Assembly (NCBI RefSeq): GCF_029224025.1
Contig: NZ_CP119392.1
Coordinates: forward strand, 1,759,001-1,823,000
Direction: 5' to 3'
Length of the DNA stretch: 64,000 nt
Origin: Rhodanobacter sp. AS-Z3
GTDB lineage: Bacteria; Pseudomonadota; Gammaproteobacteria; Xanthomonadales; Rhodanobacteraceae
Shown here: positions 50,579 to 61,325 of the stretch, in pieces
Position numbering within the stretch: the stretch's first letter is position 1
Layout of the letters: each line of letters begins with the position of its first letter
Notes under the pieces: generated by a model
Database searches by the model: none
The model's input: only the letters and a program-made list of their open reading frames with translations
Told to the model about the DNA's origin: nothing
Program-made: the position numbers and the translations under genes

Positions 50579-52189
50579 ATGAACGGCCAGCCAGACGGGC
50601 ACAGCATCGTCTCGGCCAGCCACACCGTTGCGTTGCTGGATGCGCGGGCGGCTGAGCTGCGTGCTGAGCTGCTGAAACTGCGCCAGCAGCTGGCTGAGGT
50701 TGAAGGTGACTTGAGCGACAGTCAGGCGGCGCGGTTGCTGGAGGCAAACCAGAAGCTGGTACTTGCGGTACTGCAAGCTGACAGAACCGCCGAGGTAGCG
50801 GTGGCAAATCTTGCTGCGGCGAATGATTCACATCAGCGCGATGCATTGACTGGAGTGCTTACCCGCGCGCTGGGGATCGATCGATTGGAAAACGCGATCG
50901 ACATGGCGCGCCGTAACGGAAAGCGATTGGCCGTATTGTTCCTGGACCTCGACCATTTCAAGGCGGTGAACGACCACCTGGGCCACGCCAGTGGCGACCA
51001 AGTGCTTCAAATGACTGCGCAACGCCTGCAGTCTGTCTTGCGGGATTCCGATACCGTGTCCCGCTATGGCGGCGATGAATTTATGCTGATTCTGCCTGAC
51101 GTTTCAGGCGCTGCCGACGTCGGCCTGTTGGCCAGCGATCTTTTGGCTGCGCTCATCATGCCGGGCGCGGTGGGTGGACACACGCTGCAGCAATCGGCCA
51201 GCCTGGGCATCAGTCTCTATCCCGACGACGGCGAAGACGCAACCACCCTGATCCAGCGCGCGGATGCCGCGATGTACCGTTGCAAGCGCCGCGGCAGCGC
51301 GGGCTTCGAGTTCTATACCCCACAGGATGTGGACGAAGGTCGCGGCGAATTACCGCCGGGCCTGATTCCAGCGTCATCGACATCGCACGTTGACGTGCTG
51401 GCGATCTCCGCGTCGCGCCAGCAGGATCTTCGTGAGGCCAACGAACAATTGGTGATGTCGTCACTGGTGGCGCAGGAATCCGAGGCACAGGCAAGGCAGG
51501 CGCACCGGCAACAGATAGCGTTCATGGCCATGGTTGCCCATGAGTTGCGGAATCCGCTGACACCTTTGCGTCTGGCGACCGATATGCTGACCAACCGGGG
51601 GCTCGCCAACGAGGTGCCGATCGAGCGTCTGGCAACGCTCATCACCAGCCAGATAGCCCGCATGGCACGCCTGATCGATGACTTGCTGGACGGTTCACGC
51701 CTCAGCACCGGCAAGCTGCGGCTGGAGTTTGACGAGGTGGACGTGCTTGGCGTTCTCGATCAGGCGATCATGGCCTGCCGGCCCGGCATGCATGCGCGGC
51801 AGCAGCAATTCAGCGCCGATTTGCTGTCCGGCCCATTGAATGTTCACGGTGATCCCATACGGCTGGCACAGATCTTCAGCAACCTGCTGGACAACGCCAG
51901 CAAGTACACCCCCGAAGGTGGCGAGATAGCGCTCGGCATGACCCTGGTCGACCACACACTCTCGATCTTCGTGCGGGACAATGGCGTCGGCATCACCGAT
52001 GAAATGTTGCCGCAGATCTTCGATTTGTTCGTACAGGATGCACAGGTACTTGCGCATTCCAGTGGCGGCCTGGGCATTGGGCTCGCGGTCGTTCGCGAAT
52101 TGGTGGAAGGCCATGGTGGAACGGTCACTGCTCACAGCGCGGGCCGTAATCTGGGAAGTGAATTCGTGGTGACGCTGCCGCTGGCCTGA
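50579..52189 (+). CDS. GGDEF-histidine kinase fusion protein
   Basis: 536 residues in one chain: N-terminal coiled coil (about 20-65), GGDEF domain at 85-245 with intact YGGDEF (162-168) and LDLDHFKAVNDHLGH, then a second coiled coil (280-310), HisKA with His321 (MVAHELRNPLTPLRL), and HATPase with NLLDNASKYTPEGG, DNGVGITDEM and GGLGIGLAVV. A diguanylate cyclase upstream of a kinase core in the same polypeptide is uncommon; usually GGDEF is the output after a receiver. No membrane helix or PAS domain is seen, so the input is probably the KaiC-like protein, whose gene ends 24 bp before. Confidence 0.9.
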   Translation: MNGQPDGHSIVSASHTVALLDARAAELRAELLKLRQQLAEVEGDLSDSQAARLLEANQKLVLAVLQADRTAEVAVANLAAANDSHQRDALTGVLTRALGIDRLENAIDMARRNGKRLAVLFLDLDHFKAVNDHLGHASGDQVLQMTAQRLQSVLRDSDTVSRYGGDEFMLILPDVSGAADVGLLASDLLAALIMPGAVGGHTLQQSASLGISLYPDDGEDATTLIQRADAAMYRCKRRGSAGFEFYTPQDVDEGRGELPPGLIPASSTSHVDVLAISASRQQDLREANEQLVMSSLVAQESEAQARQAHRQQIAFMAMVAHELRNPLTPLRLATDMLTNRGLANEVPIERLATLITSQIARMARLIDDLLDGSRLSTGKLRLEFDEVDVLGVLDQAIMACRPGMHARQQQFSADLLSGPLNVHGDPIRLAQIFSNLLDNASKYTPEGGEIALGMTLVDHTLSIFVRDNGVGITDEMLPQIFDLFVQDAQVLAHSSGGLGIGLAVVRELVEGHGGTVTAHSAGRNLGSEFVVTLPLA

Positions 52190-52492
52190 ACACGCTGCGC
52201 GCAAGTGGACGGGTGCAGCCTGTGGCCGCGCGGCTACTGCGCGGCCACGCCTTGATCGCACAGCCACGCAACCGGTCGAGCATAGGTAGATGCCGAGGCT
52301 GCCGCCGCTGCAGGCACAGGGTTAGGCTGATCGCTCTTCGGTGTATCTGAAGGATTTCCCTCCAAACAACGCCGTAGAGCCTTTGGATTAGCAGAGGCGT
52401 GAGGTCGGTGTTTCCGTTCCGCGAGGCGTAGTGGCTGGCTTGCGCGATCCGGCGACCTTGCGAATCCACGATCCGCCCTGCGAGGAACGACC
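52190..52492. other. Intergenic region with stem-loop
   Basis: About 300 bp after the GGDEF/kinase gene. GTGGCCGCGC at 52222-52231 pairs with GCGCGGCCAC at 52239-52248, a likely transcript end. Nothing gene-like elsewhere in it; the promoter for the following operon may be here. Confidence 0.5.
52222..52248 (+). terminator. Stem-loop after the KaiC/kinase operon
   Basis: A perfect 10-bp GC-rich stem with a 7-nt loop, but no T run after it. It may act as a rho-assisted or weak terminator. Confidence 0.45.
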
Positions 52493-52744
52493 ATGCATGC
52501 CCATCTCTGGAATAACTGGTACTTCGGCTTGGGCTGGGGCTGGTTCTTGTGGTTGGGCATCGTTTTGCTGCTTTTTTTCAGCATGGTCAACTGGCGCTAT
52601 GCCTTTGCGGTTCTCAGGAAACACCGGTTGGACGCGGGGGTGCAGAAGGACGCGCCGCATAGGCTCAACGCGCGCTATGCCGGCGGCGAAATCACTCGTG
52701 AAGAATTCAACCACGTGAAATCCGACATTTCGAAGACGGCATGA
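52493..52744 (+). CDS. Small membrane protein with SHOCT domain
   Basis: 83 residues: a single hydrophobic helix (WGWFLWLGIVLLLFFSMVNW, about 15-34), then LNARYAGGEITREEFNHVKS, the short C-terminal SHOCT motif common in small stress-linked proteins. It stands just before acetate kinase, 24 bp apart, in the same direction. SHOCT proteins are usually found in oligomeric or membrane assemblies of unknown role. Confidence 0.8.
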   Translation: MHAHLWNNWYFGLGWGWFLWLGIVLLLFFSMVNWRYAFAVLRKHRLDAGVQKDAPHRLNARYAGGEITREEFNHVKSDISKTA

Positions 52745-52768
52745 CGCCGGCTTGATGACATAAACCAG

Positions 52769-53995
52769 ATGGCATCCACCACGCCTCCTATCCTGGCCAT
52801 CCATGGCGGCTCGTCGAGTATCAAATTTGCCTTGTTTGAGGCAAGTGAGGTGCCGGGACGCAGCGTGGGTGGGACGGTTGAGCGGAGGGGTCTGTGGCAG
52901 GCCACGCTGGAAATAAACGGCCCGCATCTGGCTGACCATGTCGTGCGGCCGGTGAAAGCGCCAGACCATGCGGCGGCTGTAAATATTCTGATCGATGAAA
53001 TTCAGCAGCGCAGGGGCGACGACGTCCTGGTCGCCGTGGGGCATCGGGCGGTGCAGGGCGGCCCGAACTACAGCGCGCCACCGTTGATCACCGATGCCTT
53101 GGTCGAGGACGTGCGTAGACTCTTTTCCTTCGATCCGGAGCATCCGCCAGAAGAAGTCTGGTTGATCGAGGCGGTCCGTCGCTGGTTTCACGGCTTGCCG
53201 CAAATCGCCTGTTTCGACACGGGCTTCCCTGATGATCTGCCGCGTGTTGCACCGCGGCCGGCGATCCCTCCGCGTTACAAAAAACGGAGCGTTCGGCGCT
53301 ACGGCTTTCACGGACTTTCGTACGATGTCCTGATGGGAGAACTGGCCGACACGGTCGGAGCGGAAGCGGCCCAGGGCCGCATCAACCTGGCGCATCCGGG
53401 CAATGGTGCCAGTCTGGCCGCTGTCCATCACGGCCCATCCATCGATGCCAGCATGGGCTTCACGCCGACCTGCGGCGTGCTTATGGCTACGCGCTCCGGC
53501 GACATCGATCACGGTTCGATTGGCTATCTGGCGCAGGCGCGAAAGACGGGTGCCAGGCAACGCAACACGATGACCACGCCCCCAGCGGGCCTGCGTGGCG
53601 TATCGCAGACCCGTGCGGACCTGTGCGATCTGCCTGCTGCCGAAACCGGGGCAGTCCGGGCTGCGAAAGTGATCGTGCTGTTTTGTCACCGGATCAGTCA
53701 GTGGACAGGTGCATTTGCGGCGGCACTCGGCGGGCTGGATACCGTGGTACTTGCTGGCGCTACGGGTGAAAGCGCGCCAGCCATCAGACAAAGGATCTGC
53801 GACGGCCTCGGCTTTCCAGGCGTCGAGCTGGACCCGCAGCGCGACGCCCACGATGCCTCGCTGATCTCGACCGCCGCCGGGCGTGTCCAGACGCGCGTCA
53901 TCCACACCGACGAAGAAATCGTCATCGCGAAGTCGGCAGCTCGCCTCCTCCATCTTCACCATGGAACCCCCGCCCATGAATACCAACACGGTTAA
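52769..53995 (+). CDS. ackA: Acetate kinase, divergent
   Basis: 408 residues of the acetate kinase fold: [15 protein letters not shown] at the N-terminus, [26 protein letters not shown] (Asp of the active site), [49 protein letters not shown] and [18 protein letters not shown] (final Glu). It makes ATP from acetyl phosphate and ADP, and is placed directly before, and overlapping, phosphoketolase. Two conserved positions differ by hand comparison: Asn in NAGSSS is His (IHGGSSS), and the second His of HRVVHGG is Gln. Activity may be altered. Confidence 0.9.
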   Translation: MASTTPPILAIHGGSSSIKFALFEASEVPGRSVGGTVERRGLWQATLEINGPHLADHVVRPVKAPDHAAAVNILIDEIQQRRGDDVLVAVGHRAVQGGPNYSAPPLITDALVEDVRRLFSFDPEHPPEEVWLIEAVRRWFHGLPQIACFDTGFPDDLPRVAPRPAIPPRYKKRSVRRYGFHGLSYDVLMGELADTVGAEAAQGRINLAHPGNGASLAAVHHGPSIDASMGFTPTCGVLMATRSGDIDHGSIGYLAQARKTGARQRNTMTTPPAGLRGVSQTRADLCDLPAAETGAVRAAKVIVLFCHRISQWTGAFAAALGGLDTVVLAGATGESAPAIRQRICDGLGFPGVELDPQRDAHDASLISTAAGRVQTRVIHTDEEIVIAKSAARLLHLHHGTPAHEYQHG

Positions 53996-56411
53996 CACGA
54001 TACCCACGCTTGCGCCTGCTCTATTGCAGCAGATGAACGCCTATTGGCGCGCCGCGAATTATGTGTCGGTCGGCCAGATCTATCTCTATGACAACCCTTT
54101 GCTGCGTGAGCCATTGACGCTCGCGCACGTGAAGCCGCTGGTGGTCGGTCACTGGGGCACCACGCCGGGTCAGAATTTCATCTACGTGCACTTGAATCGC
54201 GTGATCAAGAAGTACGACCTGGACATGTTCTACGTGTCCGGTCCGGGTCACGGCGGTCCGGCGGTCGTCGGCAACGTCTATCTCGAAGGTAGCTGGACCG
54301 ACGTTTACCCGGATGTTACCCGTGACGAGCCCGGGCTGAAAAAGTTGTTCAAGCAATTCTCGTTTCCCGGTGGCATCTCCAGCCATGTGGCGCCCACCAC
54401 GCCGGGTTCGATTCACGAGGGCGGCGAGCTGGGCTATTCGCTTACCCACGCGTTCGGCGCCGTCTTCGACAATCCAGACCTGATCGTCACTTGCGTGGTC
54501 GGTGACGGCGAGGCGGAAACCGGCCCGCTGGCGACAGCCTGGCAATCCAACAAGTTGCTCGACCCGATCACCGACGGCGCGGTGCTGCCGATCCTGCATC
54601 TGAACGGCTACAAGATCAGCAACCCGACCGTGATGGCGCGCATCGAGCATGAAGAGCTGGAGCAGTTTTTCCGTGGCTGCGGCTGGACGCCGTATTTCGT
54701 GGAAGGCGACGATCCCGACACCATGCATGAACTGATGGCCAGCACGTTGGACAAGGCGATCGAGGACATTCGCGCGATGCAAAGCGGCGCCCGCGATGGA
54801 AAGGATACGGCACGACCGCGCTGGCCGATGATCGTGCTGCGTTCGCCCAAGGGCTGGACCGGGCCGAAGGTGGTCGATGGCCTGCAGATCGAAGGCACGT
54901 TTCGTTCGCACCAGGTGCCCCTGCTGGTGAATGCGGCGCATCCCGGGCATGTGCCGTTGCTGGAAAGCTGGATGAAAAGCTACCGGCCCGAGGAACTGTT
55001 CGACGAGCACGGGCGTTTGCTGCCCGAGCTGGAAGACCTGGCACCGAAGGGCGATCGCCGCATGGGCGCCAATCCGCACACCAACGGCGGCTTGCTGTTG
55101 CGCGATCTGCGTATGCCGGACTTCCGCGCGCATGCGGTGCAGGTGGCAACACCTGGCGCCGTGGAGGCGCAAGACACCATGGTTCTGGGACACTTCCTTC
55201 GCGACGTAGTCAGGCTCAATCCGCACACGTTTCGTTTGTTCGGTCCCGATGAAACGTTGTCCAACCTGCTGGGCGCGGTATTTGAAGTCACCAACCGCCA
55301 ATGGGATGCCAACAAACAGGACAACGACGAATTCCTCGCGCCTGCCGGACGTGTGCTGGACTCGATGCTCAGCGAGCACCAGTGCGAGGGCTGGCTGGAA
55401 GGCTACCTGCTGACCGGCCGGCACGGTCTGTTCAACAGCTACGAAGCGTTCATCCGCATCGTTGATTCGATGTTCAGTCAGCATGCGAAGTGGCTCAAGG
55501 TCACCAAGGAGCTGCCATGGCGCCGGCCGATTGCCTCGTTGAACTACCTGCTTGCCTCGCACGTATGGCAGCAGGACCACAACGGCTTCACCCACCAGGA
55601 CCCCGGCTTTCTCGATCACGTGATCAACAAGAAGGCCGACATCGTGCGCGCGTACCTGCCGCCGGATGCCAACTGCCTGCTGTCGGTGATGGATCACTGC
55701 CTGCGCACCCGCAACTACGTCAACGTGGTGGTCGCGGGCAAGCATGCGCTACCGCAGTGGCTGACGATCGAAGCGGCGGTGACGCACTGTACGCAAGGCA
55801 TCGGCATCTGGCAGTGGGCCAGCAACGATCAGGACAGCGAGCCCGATGTAGTGCTGGCCTGCTGCGGCGACACGCCGACGCTGGAAGTGCTGGCTGCCAC
55901 ATCCATCCTGCGTGAGCACTTGCCCGAGCTGAAGGTTCGCGTGGTCAATGTGGTTGACCTGATGAAGTTGCAGTCGTGTTCCGAACATCCGCATGGGCTA
56001 AGCGATGCGGATTACGACTCGTTGTTCACTCGCGACAAGCACATCATTTTTGCCTTCCACGGCTACCCGTGGCTGATTCACCGGCTTACCTATCGACGCA
56101 CCAATCGCGAATTGCATGTGCGCGGTTACAAGGAGGAGGGCACCATAACCACGGCGTTCGATATGCGCGTGCAGAACGATCTGGATCGCTACCACCTGGT
56201 GCAGGACGTGGTCGATCGCGTGCCGGGGCTGGGCTCGAAGGGTGCGTATCTCAAACAGCAGATGCGCGACAAGCTGATCGAACACAAGCACTACATCGAC
56301 CAGCACGGCGAGGACATGCCCGAAATCAGGAACTGGAAGTGGGGTATGGCCAAGTCCGGCAACACGTCCACGGAGTCTGTGGATGCAGGAGCGCGAAGAG
56401 GCGACAAGTGA
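53976..56411 (+). CDS. xfp: Phosphoketolase (Xfp)
   Basis: 811 residues, the size of the family. Recognisable are [20 protein letters not shown] and [20 protein letters not shown] (thiamine diphosphate binding), [12 protein letters not shown], the central [20 protein letters not shown] and the closing MPEIRNWKW. It splits xylulose 5-phosphate (and often fructose 6-phosphate) into acetyl phosphate plus a smaller sugar phosphate. The neighbouring acetate kinase, whose last 20 bases overlap this gene, turns the acetyl phosphate into ATP. An upstream ATG at 53961 is also possible. The route gives ATP without NADH oxidation. Confidence 0.94.
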   Translation: MNTNTVNTIPTLAPALLQQMNAYWRAANYVSVGQIYLYDNPLLREPLTLAHVKPLVVGHWGTTPGQNFIYVHLNRVIKKYDLDMFYVSGPGHGGPAVVGNVYLEGSWTDVYPDVTRDEPGLKKLFKQFSFPGGISSHVAPTTPGSIHEGGELGYSLTHAFGAVFDNPDLIVTCVVGDGEAETGPLATAWQSNKLLDPITDGAVLPILHLNGYKISNPTVMARIEHEELEQFFRGCGWTPYFVEGDDPDTMHELMASTLDKAIEDIRAMQSGARDGKDTARPRWPMIVLRSPKGWTGPKVVDGLQIEGTFRSHQVPLLVNAAHPGHVPLLESWMKSYRPEELFDEHGRLLPELEDLAPKGDRRMGANPHTNGGLLLRDLRMPDFRAHAVQVATPGAVEAQDTMVLGHFLRDVVRLNPHTFRLFGPDETLSNLLGAVFEVTNRQWDANKQDNDEFLAPAGRVLDSMLSEHQCEGWLEGYLLTGRHGLFNSYEAFIRIVDSMFSQHAKWLKVTKELPWRRPIASLNYLLASHVWQQDHNGFTHQDPGFLDHVINKKADIVRAYLPPDANCLLSVMDHCLRTRNYVNVVVAGKHALPQWLTIEAAVTHCTQGIGIWQWASNDQDSEPDVVLACCGDTPTLEVLAATSILREHLPELKVRVVNVVDLMKLQSCSEHPHGLSDADYDSLFTRDKHIIFAFHGYPWLIHRLTYRRTNRELHVRGYKEEGTITTAFDMRVQNDLDRYHLVQDVVDRVPGLGSKGAYLKQQMRDKLIEHKHYIDQHGEDMPEIRNWKWGMAKSGNTSTESVDAGARRGDK

Positions 56412-56522
56412 GATCTCTTTGATAGACCACAACCTCGTGTGGCCGCCCCGACACATGGATTCAACCGGTCTGGCTCCTGTGGCTGAGATGCAGCAACAGG
56501 AAGCAAAACAGGAGAACGACAC

Positions 56523-56915
56523 ATGCTTGAACATCAACTGCTTTTGCCCGAAGGGATACTCGTTCTCGAGCCCGCCGGCCCACTTCATGTCACTGATTTC
56601 GAGGATCTGGCGCGGGAGATCGATCCCTATATCGCGGAACATGGAAGGCTATCGGGTTTGATGATTCGCGCCAAAGCATTTCCAGGCTGGGCGGATCTCC
56701 ATGCGTTTCTCGCGCATGTGCAATTCATCAAAAACCATTACCAGAAGATCGTCCGACTGGCGATGGTTACCGACAGCAGACTTCTGGAGGAAATACCCAA
56801 GATCGCCGCCCATCTTGCGCATGTGCAGGTCAAGCACTTTGCGGAATCTCAATACGAGGACGCGCTGCATTGGCTCCAGACGCGTGCTCCGTTGATGACC
56901 CCTGATGGGACATGA
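56523..56915 (+). CDS. STAS/SpoIIAA-like protein
   Basis: 130 residues of the SpoIIAA-like group (STAS fold): LLLPEGILVLEPAGPLHVTD, LSGLMIRAKAFPGWADLHAF, VRLAMVTDSRLLEEIPKIA and FAESQYEDALHWL. The domain is known from anti-sigma antagonists and from stand-alone proteins in energy-related operons. It has no visible phospho-Ser of the SpoIIAA type. It is placed between phosphoketolase and the N-ATPase, 112 bp after the former and about 60 bp before the latter, in the same direction. Confidence 0.82.
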   Translation: MLEHQLLLPEGILVLEPAGPLHVTDFEDLAREIDPYIAEHGRLSGLMIRAKAFPGWADLHAFLAHVQFIKNHYQKIVRLAMVTDSRLLEEIPKIAAHLAHVQVKHFAESQYEDALHWLQTRAPLMTPDGT

Positions 56916-58816
<1,901 letters not shown>

Positions 58817-58827
<11 letters not shown>

Positions 58828-59155
58828 ACAAGAGTCACTGCCGCCGGATCAACGGACGCGTCTCGACAGCGAGCTAAGCCGGAAGATCGCTCGCAAGCTG
58901 CGGGTACAGCGTGAGGGCAAGCTGGGCGTGTGGTCCGGGCTAGGCATGTTCGGGCTGGTCGGCTGGTCAGTGGCTGTGCCAACGACGATCGGCGCGTTGC
59001 TCGGCATGTGGTGGGATCACCGCCATCCCGGCCCGCATTCATGGACGCTGGCACTGCTGGTGGCTGGTTTGGTCATCGGCTGCGTCAACGCGTGGCATTG
59101 GATAGCACAGGAAGACAAGGCCATGCACGATCAATCGGAGAACGACGATGAATGA
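58817..59155 (+). CDS. atpQ: N-ATPase AtpQ (AtpI-like) membrane protein
   Basis: 112 residues with two membrane helices (GMFGLVGWSVAVPTTIGALL and LALLVAGLVIGCVNAWHWI) and an N-terminal charged stretch with SRKIARKLRVQREGKLG. This is the AtpI-related protein found only in N-type ATPase operons; it probably helps assemble the c ring. It overlaps epsilon and AtpR. Confidence 0.88.
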
Positions 59156-59456
59156 GGCGGCGCATCTCGTGCTTGCCGTGCTTGCAGGCGTGCTGCTCGG
59201 CACGTTCTTTTTTGCTGGGCTTTGGTGGACGGTCAAGCGGAGCATGGTCTCTCCGCAACCCGCGCTGTTGATACTGGGCAGTTTCCTGGTGCGAACCGCC
59301 ATCGCGGTTGGCGGCTTCTACCTTGCCGTGCAAGGCGGCTGGCAAGGTCTGCTGGCATGCATGGGTGGTTTTCTGGTGGCGCGCGTGTTGCTGACGCGGT
59401 TCATCGGTGCGCAGCATCCAGAGCCTGCCAGGCAAACCCCGCGACTGTCGCCATGA
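59148..59456 (+). CDS. atpR: N-ATPase AtpR membrane protein
   Basis: 102 residues, three hydrophobic segments ([56 protein letters not shown]). It is the second small membrane protein diagnostic of the N-type operon. An Arg in FLVRTAI and another in LVARVLLTRF lie within the membrane and may contact the c subunits. It overlaps the subunit a start. Confidence 0.85.
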   Translation: MNEAAHLVLAVLAGVLLGTFFFAGLWWTVKRSMVSPQPALLILGSFLVRTAIAVGGFYLAVQGGWQGLLACMGGFLVARVLLTRFIGAQHPEPARQTPRLSP

Positions 59457-60160
59457 ACCTGACCTCTGACCAGCTCATTTTCTGGCACTACGGCTTTGTC
59501 GTCCTCAACGGCACGATTGTCACGACCTGGGCGCTGATGCTGTTGTTGGCGCTCGGCTCAAAACTCATCACGCGCAAGCTGACGACTGACGGCGAAGTAT
59601 CACGCTGGCAGGCGGCGCTGGAAATCATCGTCACGGGCATCAATGCGCAGATCAAGGAAGTGGGACTGAACCATCCGGAACGGTATCTGAGTTTCCTGGG
59701 CACCTTGTTCCTGTTTGTCGCCACGGCCAGTCTGTGCATCGTGATCCCCGGCTATACGCCGCCGACGGGTTCGCTTTCGACCACCGCTGCGCTGGCGCTG
59801 TGCGTGTTTGTGGCGGTGCCGCTGTTCGGCATGCGCGAGCAGGGCTTTCTCGGCTATCTGAAGACCTATGTCGAACCCACGCCGATCATGCTGCCTTTCA
59901 ACATCATCAGCGAGCTGTCGCGAACGCTTGCGCTGGCCGTGCGCTTGTTCGGCAACATGATGAGCGGAGCGATGATCATCGCCATCCTGCTCACGATCAC
60001 GCCCTTTCTGTTTCCGGTGGTGATGACCTCGCTGGGTCTGCTCACAGGCATGGTCCAGGCCTACATTTTCAGCATCCTTGCCGCCGTCTATATCGCCGCC
60101 GCCACAGTGGCTCGTACGACCAAGCCGCGTCGGCCAGTTCGTCCCACCGCCACGCATTGA
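59453..60160 (+). CDS. atpB: N-type ATPase subunit a
   Basis: 235 residues with five or six helices. The essential Arg is in LALAVRLFGNMMSG, opposite the c ring, and the last helices include MVQAYIFSILAAVYIAAATV with the conserved Gln. ATG at 59453 overlaps the AtpR stop (ATGA). It provides the ion half-channels. Confidence 0.93.
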   Translation: MNLTSDQLIFWHYGFVVLNGTIVTTWALMLLLALGSKLITRKLTTDGEVSRWQAALEIIVTGINAQIKEVGLNHPERYLSFLGTLFLFVATASLCIVIPGYTPPTGSLSTTAALALCVFVAVPLFGMREQGFLGYLKTYVEPTPIMLPFNIISELSRTLALAVRLFGNMMSGAMIIAILLTITPFLFPVVMTSLGLLTGMVQAYIFSILAAVYIAAATVARTTKPRRPVRPTATH

Positions 60161-60188
60161 AACGGCATCACCTCTCAAGGAGTTTTCC

Positions 60189-60470
60189 ATGGACAGCAGC
60201 GTACTCATCGCCCTGGCGTCGATCGTCACGGCCGGGTTGACGACCGGCTTCGGCTGCATGGGTCCTGCGCTTGGCGAAGGCAGGGCGGTGGCCTCCGCCA
60301 TGACCTCGCTGGCCCAGCAGCCCGACGCTTCGGCGACGATCACCCGCACCTTGTTCGTCGGCCTGGCGATGATCGAGTCGACCGCCATCTACTGCTTCGT
60401 CGTTTCGATGATCCTCATCTTTGCCAATCCATTCTGGAACCACGTCATCACCGCTGCCGGAGGCAAGTAG
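60189..60470 (+). CDS. atpE: N-type ATPase subunit c
   Basis: 93 residues, a two-helix hairpin. The start follows a strong AAGGAG. The ion site of the second helix is AMIESTAIY (Glu-Ser-Thr and Tyr as in Na+-type c subunits). In the first helix the position of the Na+ ligand Gln of Ilyobacter is Glu (GEG), so there are two membrane carboxylates, as reported for N-ATPases. Ligands for Na+ are mostly present, but the ring of a studied Burkholderia homologue was reported to be H+-specific, so the coupling ion cannot be decided from sequence. Confidence 0.93.
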   Translation: MDSSVLIALASIVTAGLTTGFGCMGPALGEGRAVASAMTSLAQQPDASATITRTLFVGLAMIESTAIYCFVVSMILIFANPFWNHVITAAGGK

Positions 60471-60473
60471 GTC

Positions 60474-61325
60474 ATGCTCATCGACTGGTTCACCGTGGTG
60501 GCCCAGGTGCTGAATTTCCTGATCCTGGTGTGGCTGCTCAAGCGTTTTCTGTACCGCCCCATCCTCAACGCCATTGATGTGCGCGAGAAGCGGATTGCGG
60601 CCGAGGTCGCCGACGCCAATACCAAAAAAGCCGAGGCGGAAAAGGATCGTGACGCGTTCGAGGCCAAGAACAAGGCGTTCGACGAACAACGTGGCGCGCT
60701 GCTCAAAAAGGCGACCGAGGCGGCTGCCGTCGAACGGGAAAGGTTGCTCGTCGAGGCGCGCAAGTCGGTTGAAGCATTGAATGAAACGCAGCACGCCGCG
60801 TTGCAGGCCGATGCAAGCCGGCTCAGCCAGGCGCTTCGTGACCGGGTGCAGCAGGAAGTTTTTGCCATCACGCGAAAGGCTCTCGTCGACCTGGCTTCGA
60901 CCAGTCTGGAAGAGCGCCTGGCAGAGGTTTTCGTACGGCGTCTTGGCACGCTGGACGACACGATGAAGAAGACCCTGACCCAGGCGATTTCGGTATCGTC
61001 GGATGCAGCGGTTGTGCGCAGTGCGCTTGATCTTCCCGCCGCGCAGCAGGCAACCATCCAGAAGGCGCTCGACGACGCCTTTGCGACCGACGTGCATGTC
61101 CGATTTGAAACGGCACCGGCACTCATCAGCGGCATCGAGCTTGCGGCCGGCGGACAAAAACTCGGCTGGACGATAGCCGGCTATCTGGCGTCATTGAACC
61201 AGTGCGTCGATGAGGTTCTGGCGCGGCCGTCGCCACTGTCTTCGCCGACGCCGGCACCCACACCCACACCCACTTCCACGACCACACCGGCTCAGTCCAA
61301 TCCTGCGGCTGTTACCAAGACCTGA
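60474..61325 (+). CDS. atpF: N-type ATPase subunit b with delta-like C-terminus
   Basis: 283 residues, longer than an ordinary b subunit (about 155). One N-terminal helix ([20 protein letters not shown]), a long coiled coil to about residue 150, then a globular part whose end ([27 protein letters not shown]) resembles the C-terminal domain of subunit delta. There is no separate delta gene, so this fused form is likely to do both jobs. The tail is a Pro/Thr/Ser stretch from about residue 252 encoded by CACCCA-like repeats. It starts 3 bp after the c stop and shares TGATG with alpha. Confidence 0.9.
   Translation: MLIDWFTVVAQVLNFLILVWLLKRFLYRPILNAIDVREKRIAAEVADANTKKAEAEKDRDAFEAKNKAFDEQRGALLKKATEAAAVERERLLVEARKSVEALNETQHAALQADASRLSQALRDRVQQEVFAITRKALVDLASTSLEERLAEVFVRRLGTLDDTMKKTLTQAISVSSDAAVVRSALDLPAAQQATIQKALDDAFATDVHVRFETAPALISGIELAAGGQKLGWTIAGYLASLNQCVDEVLARPSPLSSPTPAPTPTPTSTTTPAQSNPAAVTKT

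Noticed and set aside
52388..55745. Long minus-strand open frames opposite acetate kinase and phosphoketolase
   Set aside because: Antisense to clearly identified genes with catalytic motifs; no ribosome site or motif of their own.
56415..56435. TTGAT-like half of an ANR/FNR site before the STAS gene
   Set aside because: Only one half matches (TTGAT then CACAA); too weak to call an oxygen-regulator site.
61240..61300. CACCCA repeats as a regulatory or phase-variation tract
   Set aside because: The unit is irregular and lies in the Pro/Thr tail of the b subunit; low complexity explains it.
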